Of a stretch of DNA of 64,000 nt, positions 50,501-61,752 are shown piece after piece. The notes under the pieces were generated by a model that was given only the letters and a program-made list of their open reading frames with translations, did no database searches and had not been told where the DNA came from. The stretch comes from Polytrichum commune. Lineage: Eukaryota > Streptophyta > Polytrichopsida > Polytrichales > Polytrichaceae. A program made the position numbers and the translations under genes. How positions within the stretch are numbered: the stretch's first letter is position 1; every line of letters starts with the position of its first letter. The stretch lies in assembly GCA_950295325.1 (NCBI GenBank), contig OX485805.1:40473501-40537500 (forward strand), given 5' to 3'.

Positions 50501-53500
50501 TAAACATTAGTGCTTGCAGAGAGTATTTTTTAGCACTTTTGTTTCATCCAACATACCTTTTCAGAACATGTCAGTTGATACGAAAGTTTGGCTATAACTG
50601 GCACAGATATACTTACAACAGTATACCTGATCAAGGAAAGCAAGTAGAATGAATATCTGCTTTGCACTACACGCCTATTTTCACTGTTCATGATTTCAGT
50701 GTGTCCAACTTTCTCCACACTTCTGCTCTGCTTCTTTTTTTCAAAAATTTCTGTCAAACTGTTATATAAGTAAAATTTGAAAATATGCACATTTAATCAA
50801 CTCCACTTACAGGTGGACCTGTTGATACATGTATTATATATATTTATATTTCATGGGAGATATATGTATTCTAAGCGATTATCTGAATGTTAGAAATTAC
50901 AACATGATGAGAAAATATAATAAGTTATTTTCTGATGTCAACTCTATATAAACAATTGACTAGTAAAAATCTGATCAATACATTTAATTTTATCATAATA
51001 TTGTAATCAAGTCTGTATGTTTAATTTTATCAGAGGATTCTACCATCCAACTCAAGTATGTTGTAATTCTCCATTGGGCCTTGCTCCAATGTTACTTAAA
51101 GATGAGTTACTACGCTTTACCTTTCGTTAATTTGTGGGCATGGGTGTGGTGCAGGTCATCCTACTTGGCAGTGACGGACTTGAGCATCCATTTCTATGTA
51201 AACCGAAAGATGATCTACGAAAAGATGCTCGTATGATGGAGTTCACCACCATGATAAACCGTCTACTTTCAAAAGATCCGAAAAGTCGGCGCCGAAAACT
51301 GTACATTCGCACATTTGCAGTCATTCCACTAACCGAGGATTGTGGAATGATTGAGTGGGTACTGCACACTCGAGGTTTACGACATATATTACAAGATATC
51401 TACATGGCAGCTGGAAAATTCGACCGCCAGAAAACAAATCCTCTAATTAAACGCTTGTACGACCAGCAAGGTGCGCAGGGCGAGGCTGAAATCTTCAAAA
51501 ACAAAGTGCTGCCAATGTTTCCCCCTGTTTTTCACCGCTGGTTCCTCAACACATTTTCAGAACCTGCAGCTTGGTTTCGAGCACGTATGGCATATGCACA
51601 TACTACGGCTGTTTGGTCCATGGTGGGTCACATTGTGGGACTTGGAGATCGGCATGGTGAAAATATATTGTTTGATTCAACAACAGGTGATTGTGTTCAT
51701 GTTGATTTTAGCTGCCTTTTTGACAAAGGGCTTACGCTCGAGAAACCCGAGGTTGTACCATTTCGCCTCACTCAGGTATGGCTGATTCCAATTGAGCAGC
51801 AACTATAGATATTTCATTTTCCTACATCTGTACTTCTGCACTATTACTTGGAATTTCATGCTTTTTGTCAGACAGCAAAAAATTTAATTCAAAACCAAAA
51901 GTATTGGTGAAACATTTATATTAGAGTTTTCTTCTAACTGAATATGACTTTTGGTTGGAAGTTGGTTGTTTTGCATACAACACCCTCCATGTTCGGTAAG
52001 TTTTTGGTGCATGCTTGGAGGTAGTGTGGAGGTTCAACCAAAGAACATTCTATATTGGTATTGAGGGTCAAACTCATTTAGGCATGTCAGAAAGGTCTTA
52101 AAATGAGTCTGGCCCGCAATGAATCGAAATAGGTTGCTCTTCATTCAAATCCAAACAATACCTCCGAGCATGCACCAAAAGTGGGAAGAAAGTATTGATA
52201 TTGGATGCAAAGCAACCAATGGAAAATTATGGGGGACCAACTCCAGACGAAAAGTTCCATTGAGTTTTAAGGGTAATTCTATTGGACTTTTAAGGACTAG
52301 TGCAGTTACTAAGACTCTTGTTACGTGTTGCGTTAAGTACAAGTGTCTTTGCTACCATGCATGTCCATTTTCTGTTACATGTTTCTGATGTGTTGTGTTT
52401 TTTTCTTGCAGAATATGATTGATGGTTTAGGTATCACTGGTTACGAGGGTGTATTTCTGCGAGTTTCTGAGATCACGTTGAGCATATTGAGAGCACACCG
52501 TGAGACTCTTGTGAGCGTGCTGGAGACCTTCATCCATGACCCTCTTGTTGAATGGACTAAGACACACAAATCAAGTGGAGTGGAGGTTCAAAATCCACAT
52601 GCCCAGGTATACTGAATCTAGTCTTCGCGCTTAGCCACATGTTCAGTTGATTTTTCATTCTATGCTCTGAGACGCAAATTCATCAACATCATAGGTTGCG
52701 CCACAAATAGTTCTGACTGGAGACTTTCAAACCCATCTCAGAAATATTACACACGTGACCAAGGGCTATGAGAAAAAATGATTTAGGATTTCTTGTGGTC
52801 ATGGTGGGATCGCCACTCATTTCTCAATCAATGAGAGAATTTATAAAGAGGTGGTCATGGCCACTGGTCACTAGTGTATACATGCCCTTACTAATAAGTC
52901 CACATAGCCAATGAGATTTTCAAACTTAATGGCTCTTTGATAGCATCACAAACCTCTAAAAGTAAATGGGGCCGCCACTCATTTCTCAACAAATGAGAGA
53001 ATTTAGAAAGCGGTGGTCATGGTCACTAGTGTAAAGATGCCTTTCCTAATAAGTCCACATAGCTTGATTGCCAACTAGATCTTTAAATGCAATGGCTCTT
53101 TGAAATTATCACAAACCTCAAAATTCACATATTGTCAACATTGATTTCACATTGATTCAATTACATCAAACCACGCCAACATTGGACCTCCATGCCTACC
53201 AAACATGGGGTTGCAATTTTTATCTTTTGTTTCTATATTCTAGAGTCACAAGACCTAAAAGGTCGAATTATGAGTCGAGTCAATGTTGACTAAATCATTA
53301 GCTAAATGTTGATGAGTTAGCACTGAAAATATAATAATCCCTCGAACCCTGGAAGGGTATGTGTGTATCAACACTGACTCAACATTGAACATTGGTCACT
53401 TGCATTTTGAGATGTACTGAAGAAGACAACAGGGTTATTAGTGGAAAATCATAATTTTTTTGGTTGCTAACTGTGAAATCTCGAATGTTTAATTGCAGCG

Positions 53501-53666
53501 AGCCATTGCGAATATTGAAGCACGTTTGCAAGGAGTGGTGGTTGGTGTGGGAGCTGCACCCTCACTGCCCTTGTCAGTAGAAGGCCAAGTACACCGACTT
53601 ATTGCAGAAGCAGTGTCTCACACCAACTTATCCAAAATGTACATATGGTGGATGGCTTGGTTTTAA
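32578..53666 (+). CDS. ATR: Serine/threonine protein kinase ATR (2802 aa, 25 exons)
   Basis: Exons: 32578-32734, 33131-33275, 33776-33888, 34211-34560, 35165-35289, 35490-35634, 36010-36762, 37270-37348, 37497-37851, 37980-38274, 38844-39320, 39984-40420, 40910-41222, 41628-42149, 42906-44192, 44789-45256, 45560-45715, 46461-46580, 47168-47521, 48575-48793, 49118-49261, 49982-50392, 51155-51775, 52412-52606, 53499-53666. All are GT-AG and in phase; Arabidopsis ATR is about 2700 aa. ATR is the PIKK-family replication-stress and DNA-damage checkpoint kinase, nuclear with ATRIP. Seen: N-terminus MANLFALLRDL; N-terminal conserved block (GVFYHGKGHSVMPILGRIIP); UME-type region in exon 13 (~1144-1248); FAT region (~1600-2200); kinase domain with CKPKDDLRKD (~2490-2499), catalytic GDRHGEN (D2640) and metal-binding VDFS (D2659); FATC end KMYIWWMAWF. 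Nothing indicates inactivation. The exon 9 donor (TCT/GTGGGT) is the least certain junction. Confidence 0.96.
34602..34941 (+). mobile_element. Palindromic MITE family M1, copy A (ATR intron 4)
   Basis: It begins AGAGTTATCATCTAACTCAT and ends near GAGTTGACCAGAACTCT, with a long imperfect palindrome between. Family marks are CTTGGAGGTAGTGTGG, AAAGAACATTCTATGT, GAGTCTGGCCTTCAATGAAC, TCTTCATTCAAATTCAAACA and GGGGACCAA. It is diverged at the right end and wholly intronic. Confidence 0.75.
36782..37135 (+). mobile_element. Palindromic MITE family M1, copy B (ATR intron 7)
   Basis: It runs from AGAGTTATCATTTGACTCAA to GAGTTAGGGGATAACTCT, so the ends are inverted repeats. The centre reads TTCATTGAGGGCCAA and TTTGACCCTCAATGAA, the two arms of the palindrome. 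CGACCAAAAGTCATGTTGAG marks the right subterminal arm. About 354 bp, non-coding. Confidence 0.8.
38405..38745 (+). mobile_element. Palindromic MITE family M1, copy C (ATR intron 10)
   Basis: Family blocks TTTTCCATTGGTTGCTTTGC, GGTTCATTGAGGACCAAACT, TTGGCATGCCAAAATGAGTT, CGACCAAAATGCCATGTTGA and GAGGATCACTCT are present in order. The left end is more degenerate than the right. Confidence 0.75.
39446..39780 (+). mobile_element. Palindromic MITE family M1, copy D (ATR intron 11)
   Basis: It begins AAGTTATCCTCTAACAACTC and ends CTAGGATAACTCT. Centre: GGGTCAAACTCATTTTGGCA followed by GGCCCTCAATGAACTG in inverted arrangement. About 335 bp, wholly intronic. Confidence 0.8.
40438..40830 (+). repeat. 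~198-bp tandem duplication in ATR intron 12
   Basis: Two diverged copies: GTTGTTTTCTCTTTAGAATG at 40446 and GTTGTTTTCTCTTTTAGAAT at 40643, then ATCACTCTCT, AGTTTCTGCTC, TCATTT, TTTGAGCT and CAACAAGACATTGCCA in each. Spacing is about 197-200 bp. No coding or splice role is seen. Confidence 0.75.
41347..41704 (+). repeat. 179-bp tandem duplication covering the ATR intron 13/exon 14 boundary
   Basis: Copy 1 (41347-41525) and copy 2 (41526-41704) are exactly 179 bp apart and align through ACCTTGTACTA, AACCTTGATGATGTTA, CACATGAAA, AACCTGTGCC and CAAACCTGAAGAAT-type sequence. Copy 2 contains the used acceptor TGTGCCAG (AG at 41626-41627) and the first ~77 bp of exon 14. The same site in copy 1 reads TGTGCCGG (41447-41448), so the invariant AG is lost. 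Copy 1 still encodes a similar peptide (NLKNCTCQIVVSLMPYLEE), so it is a decayed partial exon copy left inside intron 13. Confidence 0.85.
46081..46149 (+). repeat. Long hairpin in ATR intron 17
   Basis: The left arm 46081-46110 (ATGGTCTCC...TTTTGTGTCA...GCCCAC) pairs with the right arm 46120-46149 (GTGGGC...TGACACAAAA...GGAGACCAT) around a 9-nt loop CTCAAAGAA, with a small bulge. It may be the core of a small palindromic element. No microRNA evidence is available. Confidence 0.6.
46700..47054 (+). mobile_element. Palindromic MITE family M1, copy E (ATR intron 18)
   Basis: It starts near AGATTTATCCTTCAACTAAA and ends TAAATTAGAGGATAACTCT. It shows TTTTCCATTGGTGGTTTTGC, GAATGAAGAGCAACCTATTT, TTAGCACCTCTTGGCATGCC and the inverse right arm. 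About 355 bp, non-coding. Confidence 0.75.
47583..47701 (+). pseudogene. 5S rRNA-derived sequence (119 bp) in ATR intron 19
   Basis: The stretch begins GGGTGTCTTACACC and ends TTTTTGGTGCACCCT, with 5S landmarks in order and at near-correct spacing: CCGGATCCAATGGGAACTCC (plant 5S CCGGATCCCATCAGAACTCC), GGCTAAGCTGCCTAAG (box A region), ATACTGCTTGGATGGTGACC (box C region, one base shorter) and CTGGCACTT. Its length is that of a full 5S gene, but substitutions in both internal promoter boxes and the stem argue against function. It could be a lone 5S pseudogene, the head of a 5S-derived SINE, or part of a Cassandra-type TRIM element. The following 120 bp (to about 47820) could belong to the same element. 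Confidence 0.75.
48142..48318 (+). repeat. 89-bp recent tandem duplication in ATR intron 19
   Basis: ATTGTGATGAATAACAAAGA starts at 48142 and again at 48231. The 89-bp units are nearly identical (one A difference in GATGCAAAAGG versus GATGCAAAGG), so the duplication is recent. Confidence 0.9.
51923..52280 (+). mobile_element. Palindromic MITE family M1, copy F (ATR intron 23)
   Basis: It begins AGAGTTTTCTTCTAACTGAA and ends TTTTAAGGGTAATTCT. Blocks: GACTTTTGGTTGGAAGTTGG, TGCATGCTTGGAGGTAGTGT, GGGTCAAACTCATTTAGGCA, AGGTTGCTCTTCATTCAAAT and ATTATGGGGGACCAACTCCA. About 358 bp, intronic. Confidence 0.8.
52811..53130 (+). repeat. 162-bp tandem duplication in ATR intron 24
   Basis: CGCCACTCATTTCTCAA occurs at 52811 and 52973. 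Each copy then has ATGAGAGAATTTA, GGTGGTCATGG, CACTAGTGTA, CTAATAAGTCCACATAGC, AATGGCTCTTTGA and ATCACAAACCTC. The copies are moderately diverged, with one ~10-bp indel. Confidence 0.8.
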
Positions 53667-55313
53667 GGACATTTTTTTACACTAGAGCTCCAGAGCCCAT
53701 GACCATCAACTCTTACAGGATTAATGAACCCAAAGTGGGTTGCACGTGTTTTTCAACCCTTAATTTCCGAAGAGGCCATATTTGGGCTTATGAATGACTC
53801 TTGAAGGCAAATACATTCAAAAGGAAGGTGCTAGGAAAGTCGCAATAGGCATCATCATGTTCCCCATGAAATTTACTTGTCAATGCTGATGATCCTATTC
53901 CAATATAGAAAGATGGTTGTTCACAAGGGGTTTTTTAAAACAAAAGGTTCTTGTGATTCCCTATCACAAGCATTTGACATGGACAAAAATAGGTCTTTTG
54001 GGATTTACCCAACACGCCCCAGCATATTCATGTATCTCAAATTCCTAACAATAAGAAAGTTCCAAGGCCAACAAGGAAAGTTTGTGAATCACTACTTTTG
54101 TTACATTTTATTTATAGCTCACATCAAGACAGTTTGTATATCAGAGTGATACAATATTCATTGGTGAATATACATCACTTTGAAGATATGATGTGGTGTA
54201 ACTTGTTTTTTAGCATCATCAAGTTCAATTTTTACTTTGACAACATACATCTTGGTGCAACTGTGATAACTATCTTGTTTGTAACACAACTGCATATTAA
54301 ATGTAGGATGGAATTTTGTATCACATAATTAGCTATATGTTGGAAGGATCATAGGAATTTACATGATTGGAGTAATCAATTTTATGTGGATTAGAAGTCA
54401 TAACAACTTGGTCCCAAACACAACGTTTGGACACAAAATTAGAATGTTATTGCGACAAATGATAACAAGAACCATATGAAATGGAATGAATTATTTAATC
54501 CCCAACCAAGTCAAACATTTGGGTATGAGTCAACCAACCTCACCTCTAAGTGGTTAAAGGGATGTTTGCAAGCCTAGGGTATCAAGGTTGATATGTCATG
54601 TAGACACTTTAGCAATAACAATCAAGAATACCTCACTTACTAGCCAGCAAGCCACTAGCCCTACATTCTAGATTTTTTGGTATGTAGTTTCACTAGAGAT
54701 ACATGTATCACCTATGTCCTCAAAGGAATTGAGACTTAAAAAAATCATCAAAGCTTGTAGCTTAGCTTCACAAGTTTCAGTAGTACCTCATAAATATTGG
54801 GCCCAATATTTATATTTTTGAATGCATGTGTCACCTAAGTCATCAAAAAGATGGGGACTCAAACTAAACATCATTGGAATTCGGTGATGAGAATCAAAAA
54901 GACAATTTTAAAGAATCCCCGCTCATAGTCCCTTAAAAACCCCCTATATGGAATCATTTGACAATAATTGATGTTGGGGTCTTTTCTAGTGCAATCAACA
55001 TATGTACAAACTACTTTGAAAGGCTAGAAGTTTCCAAAACATACATAATGGGAGAAGAAAAAGTAAAATAAAATCATGTTAACATATTCTTATTATGACT
55101 TTCTGGAGTTGATTAAAGTCGATGACACAAGGGACAACCGAATGAGCATCCAGGATGAATGAAACAATGATCCTTGAGGAAGAAAAAAATTTGTGTTTTG
55201 CTTTTATTTTTTCAAGTGGTCCCTAACTTTTAAACTGCCTTGAGATTTGTTTGAGCAGCCCATGAACTTGTACATTAGACCCTAGGGTAGGGCTAGGGGG
55301 AATTACTACAATG

Positions 55314-55835
55314 ATGCCCCCTTCCCACTTGAGTTTAGCTAAGCCTAAAAGTTGGTTCTAAAAACACAGCCTTCACACCATCGACACTATCTAGTCCTGA
55401 ACCTACTTGGCAAATGATGTGGCATGGTTTAAAAGTGGAGGTTTAAAGTCTCAAGCACTGACCTTTCCATCGGTACCTAACATGAGGCAAGAATGTAGGA
55501 CCTTTAGAAGTGTCACCTCGTGCCCTTGTGATTGGTTGCTTTTAGTCTTAGCCATGAGGGCACGAGGAGCTTCATTTACAAAAACCGATGATAAGATAGA
55601 TGAGTAGTAAGGCATTTGCAAATGGGCCAAAAACCATCCAACATGTCATTGCTTGGTACATAAAACAATGAACAGGTGTGAAAAGCACTTAACGAAAACC
55701 TACTCGACAATCTCCAGAGCAAGTTCTTGTAAGTACATTCGGATAGCCGGATACCTCCGCTACAACCGAGAGAGATTTACCCAATTTTTAGGAAAGACTT
55801 TGGTTATTTGGTAAAGTCAAGTGGGAAGGGGGCAT
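55314..55835 (-). mobile_element. ~522-bp non-autonomous TIR element, family T1 copy 2
   Basis: The ends are ATGCCCCCTTCCCACTTGA and the perfect inverse TCAAGTGGGAAGGGGGCAT. The interior is the reverse complement of 25852-26362, with shared CAAATGATGTGGCATGG, CTTGTGATTGGTTGCTTTTA, GTCTTAGCCATGAGGGCACG and CAAGTTCTTGTA. The terminal repeats are better preserved than in copy 1. Confidence 0.8.
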
Positions 55836-57746
55836 GAGCTTATCTCTAAGTAGGCTAGGGTAAATTAACCCTAGCCAAACTATGCAATTTTCTAGGTAGT
55901 CTAGGCATCTAGAATAATAAGGGAGGCATGGTGAGGGAGCTTGTGAAGCATGACAAAGTAGATGGTCTTGGACTCATGGGGTCTCGGCCACCCTCAAGGC
56001 AACAGATAGTCAGGCCCATCCGAAGAAAACACCGTTCGATCTTCACGCTAGAATTGCGAAAACGTGAACATTTTTCTAGACTTTTCGTCCGCCATTTCTT
56101 CCTCCAGTTCTTGAGTGACGGTTTTAATTTTGTGATTAGGAAACAAATGCGAGCTCTGTTGAAAAAACGACGTGTCGAAGCGGTCACTGCGGCGAGGTAG
56201 AAATCATGGGGACCTCGACGATGTGCTTTAGAAGTGCCTTCACTAGTGTTGCATTTTTTATTCTAGAGGTCGGAGGCGGCATTATTAAATAAAAAATTAC
56301 GTTTTTTTAATTGAAAATCATCGAAGACATCAATCCGTGAGGTCTTTTATGGCAAATCATTGTTGAAAACATTCCCCTCTTCTATGATCAATTCTTCAAG
56401 CTCTTCTCCGCCCAAGTATTGATCCAAGAATAAAGACATTGCAAATGCAAACCACCATTCACGACTTGTATGGTGTGCCATGTGGTGCGTTATGTATTCC
56501 AGTATTTGTTAGTTCATGTGGCAACACTCAAGGCTCAGACGCTGCCGTTGAGTTTGAATGTACTAATGCTATATGGTAATATGGAACAAATGGCGAAGTT
56601 GAGCGTGTTTATATTTGCCCTACTGGCCTAGACTAACTGTAGTCGTGAATTTATAATTTAAAAAAACATTAAAATAAGCCTCAAAATTTGATGAGTATTT
56701 TAAAATGCATTTTTGAATGTGTATTTTAAAATGAATTAAAAAGAATAAAGCACCACTAGCCTTAACACACCGAAGCCACACGAAGCATTTCCCTACGTGG
56801 GCTAAGTAAGTTGTCTCCAAGCATGCACATCCAACCGAGACACCATGGAGCTAAGTTGTCTTGCTAGAATAGAGAGCGTCCGCATAGAAGTAGGGGAAGT
56901 GAGGCAAATAGAACACCGTCGGCACATGGATCGATGTTTGGCTTTGCTCGTTCTCTTTGATATCCGCACACCCCAATGCGGTTAACACTCGGTACTCCGT
57001 GCCGGAGAGGACCGGATCGTAGACCGACATCCTTTTGATTACATGCGAGAATTTTGGACTTGATGAGAAGAGCTAAGGTAGAAATACCATAAGCGGTTAA
57101 CCACCCTCTAGCCGTGCCCTCGACCACCGTCATAATGGTGAAGTGCCATTTCTGAAACGGATCATGGCTCGGCGGCAACTTCAATGCGTGCACACTTAGT
57201 GTAGCCAATGGGAGTCAAGTGTTAATGAACTCATGAGGTTACTGATTTAGGCAATGTTCTATATGGAAATGTGGATTACCATGTTCGGTGCAAGGAGAAT
57301 CTAGTGAACGAGGAGGTTGGACAAACTTTCCACTTTGAACAATTGTAGCATTTTTTGTACAAGACAGAAAAATATGACACAACTTGCATTCTTCATGAAT
57401 CCTTCTCGCCTATCTTGGAAAATTATCTCATGATTGTCAGACCAGATCTTCAATGCGAATCACCTTATTTTCACGGGTTATGGTATTTCTACCTTAGGGA
57501 TAGTTGGAGCCACGGTTTCTCTAGGTACAAGCTCCCTACACTAAGGACGACCAACACCACCTTGTTTTGATCTCGACCATGGTGGCTTGGTGATCCGGAT
57601 TGTGGCATGGTTTTGTTCTTCTCTTGTGGCAAACTATCGTCCTCCGAAATCGAGCCGCCTCCCACACACACACACAAATTATGAAACCTCTATAAACATT
57701 TTTTTTTTATTGTTGACAGTTCTTAAACAATTACTTTTTCTAACTA

Positions 57747-57905
57747 GCCCACTTCTCCTAGGATATGCAATATGCGACTAGTATGAGATGGTGGTTAGCA
57801 AATCCAAATCGAGGGTTTTCATGGTTTGGAGCTTCTATGAACATCTTATTCATTATCAAAGTGAAGACTCTCGTGCTCATTAAATGTTCATATAGGTTTT
57901 CCCAA
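57747..57905 (+). repeat. Interspersed repeat family R1, copy 3
   Basis: CCCACTTCTCCTAGGATATG, GGTGGTTAGCAAATCCAAAT, TGGAGCTTCTATGAACATCT and GTGCTCATTAAATG match 2341-2500 and 24230-24370. It is truncated compared with the other two copies. Confidence 0.55.
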
Positions 57906-59034
57906 TCCCACATGTTAGGTAGGAAAATATATTTTACTATGCAAGAGGAAAATATTCTCGAATATACTAGTGCCAAGTGTTATTTTTTTAGTACACTTTA
58001 GTCAACCTATAGACCACTTTGTAACATAAGCATACATCTCATAACATTATTGACCATACTCATGCCAAGATATTGGTAAGCACACGTGAATGCCAAGTGT
58101 CATGAAGTGTCACTAATGATGAAGTTGTTGGTCGTTAATGTAACCTAACATATGCCTCAAAATAGGGTTTAAGTGACACTATTACGCATGTGACACTAAA
58201 TACCATTAACGGTGTAGTGTAAAGGGGGCCTAAGTTCCACCATTAGGGGGAATGGACTCAAAAGGTTGTTGCCCTTGTAATACCCAAAAAAATAGATTCT
58301 TAATATCCCAAGCCCTGTAGTAGAAGGGCGTACCCACGAGCTCACATGGCACATAAGGTGCCACATGGTTTTGGACCATGGGTCCGAGCCAATGGAGTCG
58401 TGCTTAGCGTACTCAACCTTGCCAATGTGACTCCGAAAGTACATAGTGGAGGTCCACACCCTAACGTGTCAATAGTTTAGTGGTTCCAATTTCTAATATC
58501 TTTGAGTTGAACCTCATTTTCATTTGAGTTTGGAAGACAAAATATTAGAGGAAATCCTTTTTTGGGACCAAACTCGTGGGCACCTTTTGAGTTCATTCCT
58601 CCCCTAATGTCCATTTATAGGATCACCAACTTGAACATTACAAAAATCCTTCCTGATTTCAAACTTCAAACTGCATGTGTCGGTGTCGAGATCTAGTAAA
58701 ACTACATTGTGCACATCTAACTTACAAGATTCATCAAGTCTTACTGGAAGGTGTGGATTGGGATGACGCTGAAGCATTTGAACGTTGGATCTAAGATTGG
58801 ACATCAAATGACAAAAGTTTAAAAGAGATTGGATAACTTGCTCAAAATATACTAACCATTCTAGGCTCATTAGTCAACATGAATTGGGGGGGGTCTGTAT
58901 GAACACTTAATAAACACAAAAATCTTGACTTTGATGATAACTTAAATATTCACATGAGAAGTGGGTGCAGAGTGAAAGGTATCCAAATAGCACACGTCTA
59001 CATTACCTTGTGCCACATTTTTTCAAAATTATAT

Positions 59035-59355
59035 TCTACAATTGGAATGGAGTTTTGGCAATCATCCTAGCATACAATATTTTTGCATAATTAGTAAGTT
59101 ATCGATCCATGCTAGAAGATAATGTGGAGACTTGAATGATAAAGATTGTATATCATTTCATTGAGGGTCAAACTCATTTTGGCATCTCAAGAAGTGAGAG
59201 AATCAATTTGACCCTTTGTGAACCAAAGTAGGTTGCTCTTCATTCATAACATGCACCACAAATGGTAAGAATTACTGATTTTGGAACCAAAGAAACCAAT
59301 GGAAATCGTATGGGACCAACTCCTGACATAAAATGTCACATTGAGGTGTAACCCT
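59035..59355 (+). mobile_element. Palindromic MITE family M1, copy G (intergenic)
   Basis: It is the most diverged copy recognised and the only one outside ATR. It keeps CATTTCATTGAGGGTCAAAC, TCATTTTGGCATCTCAAGAA, GTAGGTTGCTCTTCATTCAT, AACCAATGG and GGGACCAACTCCTGAC. The left end is unclear. Confidence 0.65.
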
Positions 59356-59689
59356 AATACCAAAACATCAAACTTAATTATGGAGGCTTTTGTGCTTCGA
59401 TTTGGCTCCTGGTATGCTTCTTCCAAATCCCAATGACCTTTTATTTACTAGGTCTCAAAAATTGGGCTTTCACAACCCCTCACCATAGTACTACATGGAT
59501 TTTGATCTTTACAGAGATCAATATTAGAAAAGTGGACCGATCGTTTGGTTGCTCAATTCAAACACCATGTGTAATGGTCAGAAGCCTAGTCTACATGAGA
59601 GTTATCCGTAAAGAAAAGCAGATGAAACCATGGATTTAGTCCCAAACCCTGAGTTTATGAGGATTAACATAAAGTCATCCAAGTCTTTT

Positions 59690-60000
59690 CAATGCTTAAA
59701 TTATCATACACAAAAGACCAACTTTCTAGCTTATCCTATTAGGATGGTTGGGCCAAGCTAGCCTTGCATAGGCTGATCCAAGATTTAGGACAACGAATCC
59801 AATGTGTAAACCCTATTTTAGATCCCAAAATATTTTGAGAGCTGGAAAGAGGAGGTTTCAAAAGTTACACCCAACTTTCCAATCAGGCTCCAATACATGA
59901 CAAGCTAATGGGCTCTAAAGAAAGAGTTTTCTAAAAGAAGGATTAAACCCACAATATTGTCTCTCTTTGAGGGACTTTACTTTAACTCTATTATTCCATT
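59690..60000 (-). repeat. Interspersed repeat family R2, third copy (inverted)
   Basis: The reverse complement contains TTTAATCCTTCTTTTAGAAA, AGCCCATTAGCTTGTCATG, TTGGAGCCTGATTGGAAAGT, GGGTGTAACTTTTGAAACCT and CAGCCTATGCAAGGCTAGCT, matching 17700-17970 and the flanks of the MITE at 19287-19703. It has a single TTA at the MITE target point, a second empty site. Confidence 0.65.
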
Positions 60001-61752
60001 GTTCATTTTTCTAGCACCTACTATTGGGGGTGCCCTAAAAACATACATGCCTCCTATAGGTTTTATTGTTAGCTACCTTGGAATTAACCTCAATAAACTA
60101 ATGTGGGGATTTTGACCCCGATTTAGGTATTAATTTGGGTCAAAATAATAATTCTAAGGTTGTACATAGTAATCAAAGTAGTCACCCTCCTTGTTGATGG
60201 GTACTATGAACATTAATCCCAATATTATATATGTACATCAAACACCCTTCATGAAATGCCGAACTTCATAAAGGAGAGGCCACTTTCCATTTGACAACAT
60301 GACCTTGTTGAGTAAAGCATGACCTTGGTTCATTTAGGGTCAATAATAATGTAAGGTGCCCCGTAAATATTTAGAAATTAATTAACAACAACCAATTAGA
60401 GGGACGTGCAATGAGTGATATAACTGATAATTAATCATTCCAAAACAATAAGGGATGTGCATTTGTGGGGATGAAAACATCAAATGACAACAACAAAAGT
60501 AACAACACAGCGACCACAACTTTGAATGTATGCATAACCCTAACTATACTTATATCCTAGTTATATGGAAACTAGAGGTAAGGCTAGAACAACTTTAGAA
60601 CAGACTTTAAAAATGTACTCATGACCTAAACTAACTTACAAGATCAAGGCCGTCAGTGTAGCATTTGTTGTGTTAACTACTACATTGATTTAATGTGGCA
60701 TAAAATCAGTGTGCCATATTAATTGGAGTTGTCTTCATGAGTTGTAACATCATACTGTAGCAACTCTACTGTAGTTGCCACCCACCAATGGTGCAATCGT
60801 AATCTCGAAACTTACTGCAGCTTGCTTGAACACAAGGTATATGAAGGGAAGGAATGGAGGAAAAGGATGGAGAGGAATGGAATAATGTGGCACCTCTAAA
60901 GAAATTTCTTTCTCTAAATACTTATGGGATATTGTCAAGGGTTCACTATAGGAAGCAGAGCTGCAGAGGGGTAATAGGTAGAGGTGAAATGAAATCATAA
61001 ATTATCCTTGCATGAGACTTCTGCATACTATAAACAAATGGAGTGTTTCTGTCACACTCGGTGAGATTTGGCATGTAGTCTGGGAGGCAATTAGAAACTC
61101 TGCTGCATTGGAGACAAAAAGATCACCTAAAGCTTACAGAAAAACAATAGAAGATGACCAACACATTGCTTCATCGATAAGGATTGTCTCATTTATAATA
61201 TGATCCCTGGCCATAGTGCAATAATGCAATATTCCAGTTGCATAACAAATGTCCCTGAAGTAATCCACTTCCTGCAGTTGATGGAACCATCCTCACAAGC
61301 AAGCATCACACTAAGTACTGCACTCTTCTCAGTTACAAGCTACTCCTTCCAACAATCGTCATAAGATGACGGACAATGATAGATAGTACAAGTTCAAAAG
61401 AAAGAACGATATCAACCACTAGAACACATACTACAGGTAGGTCTATACTAGGTGGCACTAAGGTTTTTCTCACGCTCACGAAGTCGTCATTGCACCTAAT
61501 CAATCGAGTTTGCAAATCACACACCTCAGAGGGATTTCCAAATACACCTGAAAATTGTGTCTGCAACCATTGCTACTGCCAGCTATTTTCCTCCAACATA
61601 CTTTAAAAGTTGCGCATAAAGCACTCACCAGCACTTCTCCCTCCCTCTGCTGGATTGATCCTTCAGGTGGTCTACAAATTCTTCAAGGGAATCTAAGATT
61701 ATGGGGGAATGGATTTTCCTAAACACAAGAATGTCAAAAAATCCTATTGTAA

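Larger units (their letters stand above)
53667..61752. other. Gene-poor region between ATR and the WG/GW gene
   Basis: It should contain the ATR 3' UTR at its left end and the 3' UTR of the minus-strand WG/GW gene at its right end. Otherwise it holds repeat copies (55314-55835, 57747-57905, 59035-59355, 59690-60000) and AT-rich DNA. Open frames reach at most about 114 codons (for example 56864-57208 minus, 55928-56200 plus) and show no recognisable domain, so no gene is called. Confidence 0.6.

Noticed and set aside
55928-56200. Arg-rich 90-aa frame
   Set aside because: No start context, domain or neighbouring exon; isolated in repeat-rich DNA.
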